Assembly (NCBI GenBank): GCA_002298785.1
Contig: DBMR01000072.1
Span: forward strand, 1-61,835
Length of the DNA stretch: 61,835 bases
Source of the DNA: Verrucomicrobia subdivision 3 bacterium UBA693
GTDB taxonomy: Bacteria > Verrucomicrobiota > Verrucomicrobiia > Limisphaerales > UBA8199
Reading direction: 5' to 3'
In this document: positions 59,429-61,835 of the stretch, one piece after another
How the letters are laid out: the number at the start of each line of letters is the position of its first letter
How positions within the stretch are numbered: position 1 is the first letter of the stretch
Translations under genes and position numbers: made by a program
The notes under the pieces: model-generated
The model's input: only the letters and a program-made list of their open reading frames with translations
Database searches by the model: none
What the model was told of the DNA's origin: nothing

Positions 59429-61783
59429 ATGAGAAAATGGATGGGACACATGACCGCTGCTAAAAAACCTGTTGATCCGCCGGAAGAGGGAAAGTGCCTG
59501 GCCCGCTCGGTGGCGGCGGTGCTGGCGGAAGATCCATCGCTGGAAGCGGTTACTATCGACCGTGATCGCAAGACCATTTCGGTGGCGACCTTGGGACCAA
59601 CGGACGTGCCGCGAATTACCGAGCGGATCAGCGCGACCGTGCAACGCGCCGTGGATGCGGGCGAAGGCCATCGCTGCAACCTGTTGCAAGGCGAAATCAA
59701 CTGCTCCACTTGCGGCCAACCCCTCTCCGAGTTCGAGCGCGGGAGGCTGCTGGTGTCCCGCTCGGAGACGGCGACCACTATCTCGCGGGTGACTTGTCCC
59801 ACTGCGCCCAAGTTCTGGCGCTGGCGCGACATTCCCTGGCCCAAAGTGGTGCAAAGGGACGTGGAATTCCTGGAGCACGAACACGAGGTGGACGAGTGGA
59901 AGCCGCAGCTCGTGGCGGCGATATTATGCGGGGCATTCGGCTTGTTGGGATGGGCGTTGCATGACAACGGGACCTGGGCCGTTGCGGCTTATGTTGCGGC
60001 CTACCTGGCGGGAAGTTGGTACACGGCGCAGGAAGTCTGGGAGCGCTTGCAGGAGCGGGCGATCGATGTTCACTTCCTGATGCTCGCCGTAGCCGTGGGC
60101 AGCGCATCCATCGGCGCGTGGGGTGAGGGCGCGATGCTGCTCTTTCTATTCTCATTTTCGAGCGCGCTGGAACATTATGCTTTGGGCCGGACGCAGCGTG
60201 AAATTCGGTCGTTGTTCCGCGAGGCCCCCAAATCTGCGACGATGCTGGATGCTGAAGAGCACGAGCATGAAGTGCCGGTAGACGGCCTGCGCCCGGGAAT
60301 TCGTCTGCTGATCAAGCCGGGCTCCCAGTTCCCCGTGGATTCAGAGGTCATATCCGGCCAAACGGCGGCGGATGAGTCAAATCTCACGGGCGAAGCGACG
60401 CCGGTGGAGAAGGGGCGGGGAGACACGGTGTTGGCAGGAACGATGAATTTGTGGGGGGCAGTGCAGGTTTCGGTGTTGCGGCCCGCGGCGGAGAGCTCGC
60501 TGCAGAAGATCGTGCGCCTGATCAAGGAAGCGCAGCATCAGAAGGCGCCGGCGCAGCAGTTCACGGACAAATTCAGCGCCTATTACACTTATGCGGTCCT
60601 GGCCCTGTCTTTTGTGATGTTTTTTGTATGGTGGCTGGGTTTTCGTCAGTCGCCATTTACGCCGACTGGCAAGGAGCACAGCGCCTTTTACCACACAATG
60701 ACCTTGCTGGTCGTGGCGTCACCTTGCGCCCTCGTGCTTTCCATTCCGTCTGCCGTGCTGGCCGCCATTGCGTGGAGTGCTCGGCAGGGAATTCTGTTCC
60801 GCGGCGGCGCGGCGGTCGAGAAACTGGCAGCCGTGACCACCGTGGCCCTCGATAAGACCGGGACCCTCACCACGGGAGAGCTGCGAGTCGAGCGCATCGA
60901 GAGTTTTCCTCCAGGCAGGGAAAGTGAAGTCATGGCGTTGGCCTATTCCCTGGAAAAGCTATCCACTCACCCGCTCGCCCGAGCGATCACCCGTTATGGC
61001 AAACACCAGGGAATCCAGACGCTGCCACTCGAGAATTTTGAATCGATCACGGGCCAGGGCCTAAGAGCCAAGTGGCACGGCAAGACTTGTTTGCTGGGCC
61101 GCCGGGAATGGCTGCTCCAATCGGTGCCCGGCGAGCGCATCAAAGCCGTGTCGCGCGCCGAACCCGGGCTATCGGGAATTTGGATCGCTTGCGACGATTT
61201 GGTCGGTCGCGTCCTGCTGCGGGATGATATCCGGCCGCAGGCACGAGTGATCCTGGACGAGTTGCAGCGGGAAGGGCTGCGAACGCTGGTGTTGACTGGT
61301 GATCGCAAGCCGGCTGCCGAGCATTTGCAGAAGGAGTTGCAGTTGCAGGAGGTGAGAGCGGAGCTGAAACCAGAAGATAAGCTGGCCGCGATCAAGGAAA
61401 TGACGACGCAGGGTCAACGCGTCGCAATGGTGGGTGATGGAGTGAACGATGCTCCAAGCCTTGCCGCAGCGCATATCGGGGTGGCCATGGGCGCGCGGGG
61501 GGCGGATGCCGCCCTCGAGCAGGCGGATGTGGTGCTCATGCACGATCGGTTGGAGAACTTCCTGGCGGCTTTCCGGCTCAGCCAGCGAGCTCGGGCGATT
61601 ATCAGGCAGAATCTGTTCGTTTCGCTCGGAACTGTGGTCGTGTTGGTGACCTTCGCCATTCTGGGCCAGATTCCATTGACTTTAGGAGTTATCGGTCATG
61701 AAGGCAGCACCGTGGTAGTGGTCATGAACAGTCTGCGCCTGCTGTTTGGCAAATCCTTTAAGCCGACAGAGGTTTCATCTTAA
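59429..61783 (+). CDS. P1B-type heavy-metal ATPase with SPC motif
   Basis: The ATG at 59429 gives 784 residues; 59441 and 59450 are alternatives. The catalytic DKTGT (Asp about 475), TGEA, GDGVNDAP and the metal-site SPC in VVASPCALVLSIPS are present, with HEGST near the C-terminus (IGHEGSTVVVVMNSLRLL). SPC plus HEGGT/HEGST is the P1B-4 signature, linked to Co, Fe or Zn export. The first 150 residues are an extra cytosolic domain with a CSTC motif (about 93-95) and His/Glu-rich HEHEVDEW, possibly metal-sensing. Six to eight transmembrane helices are seen. It is divergent from pckG. Confidence 0.9.
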   Translation: MRKWMGHMTAAKKPVDPPEEGKCLARSVAAVLAEDPSLEAVTIDRDRKTISVATLGPTDVPRITERISATVQRAVDAGEGHRCNLLQGEINCSTCGQPLSEFERGRLLVSRSETATTISRVTCPTAPKFWRWRDIPWPKVVQRDVEFLEHEHEVDEWKPQLVAAILCGAFGLLGWALHDNGTWAVAAYVAAYLAGSWYTAQEVWERLQERAIDVHFLMLAVAVGSASIGAWGEGAMLLFLFSFSSALEHYALGRTQREIRSLFREAPKSATMLDAEEHEHEVPVDGLRPGIRLLIKPGSQFPVDSEVISGQTAADESNLTGEATPVEKGRGDTVLAGTMNLWGAVQVSVLRPAAESSLQKIVRLIKEAQHQKAPAQQFTDKFSAYYTYAVLALSFVMFFVWWLGFRQSPFTPTGKEHSAFYHTMTLLVVASPCALVLSIPSAVLAAIAWSARQGILFRGGAAVEKLAAVTTVALDKTGTLTTGELRVERIESFPPGRESEVMALAYSLEKLSTHPLARAITRYGKHQGIQTLPLENFESITGQGLRAKWHGKTCLLGRREWLLQSVPGERIKAVSRAEPGLSGIWIACDDLVGRVLLRDDIRPQARVILDELQREGLRTLVLTGDRKPAAEHLQKELQLQEVRAELKPEDKLAAIKEMTTQGQRVAMVGDGVNDAPSLAAAHIGVAMGARGADAALEQADVVLMHDRLENFLAAFRLSQRARAIIRQNLFVSLGTVVVLVTFAILGQIPLTLGVIGHEGSTVVVVMNSLRLLFGKSFKPTEVSS

Positions 61784-61835
61784 CGCTGTTGGCGCGGGGT
61801 CGGTGGTCTATAGTCCCGTTGACTCACGGATAAAA

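Overview
The window looks like chromosomal DNA from a high-GC, secretion-rich heterotrophic bacterium, most likely a member of the Verrucomicrobiota. This is inferred from gene content: several Sec-exported sulfatases, very large exported glycosidase-like proteins, Kelch/NHL/Ig-repeat secreted proteins ending in an FYRL-type tail, and a multiheme cytochrome. No rRNA or universal marker gene is present to prove the taxon.

Region 1 (1-10.2 kb) is a mobile, replicon-like island next to an intact tRNA-Leu(CAA). It carries a tyrosine recombinase, an excisionase-like HTH protein, a RepA-like P-loop ATPase, a Toprim primase-like protein, two small unknown proteins and a spore-photoproduct-lyase-type radical SAM protein. 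These are packed head to tail on the minus strand, several with stop/start overlaps. The most unusual DNA here is a heptamer, TTTTGTC. It is arrayed many times in both orientations at 4335-4587, exactly filling the gap between the RepA stop and the primase start, and again at 33-471 around an AT-rich core and a perfect 12-bp palindrome. A perfect 15-bp inverted repeat (466-525) closes the second array. The whole reads like an integrated element that can, or once could, replicate on its own. Its left end is not visible.

Region 2 (10.3-14.6 kb) holds a small lipoprotein, a 14-repeat Kelch protein, a small membrane protein and a 428-base gene-poor gap with a strong hairpin.

Region 3 (14.6-32.6 kb) is a saccharide-degradation locus. 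It has three formylglycine-type sulfatases, a glycosidase-like/TolB-propeller fusion, a six-hairpin glycosidase-like protein, an NPCBM-containing protein of about 1200 residues, and an esterase fused to a GH99-like (WbsX) barrel. All appear exported, so the expected substrate is a sulfated, possibly acylated, extracellular glycan. No SusC/SusD, no formylglycine-generating enzyme and no regulator for this locus is in the window.

Region 4 (32.9-43.7 kb) is a six-gene plus-strand unit: a 14-haem c-type cytochrome, an NHL-propeller/Ig protein, a TolC-like outer-membrane lipoprotein, a MacA-like adaptor carrying a C-terminal EF-hand, a MacB-type ATPase and a MacB-type permease. Very short gaps or 4-base overlaps link them. 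Physically coupling a multiheme cytochrome and a propeller protein to a complete tripartite ABC exporter is, with the iteron-like island, the strongest candidate here for an undescribed system.

Region 5 (43.7-48.2 kb, minus strand) is an RND pump with its lipoprotein adaptor. Region 6 (48.3-57.3 kb) is a second saccharolytic block (GH38/DUF5054-like mannosidase, an unassigned helical-barrel protein, a small membrane protein, a DUF6259-like barrel protein and an exported alpha/beta hydrolase). Region 7 (57.4-61.8 kb) has GTP-dependent PEP carboxykinase and a P1B-type metal ATPase with an SPC motif and a C-terminal HEGST motif.
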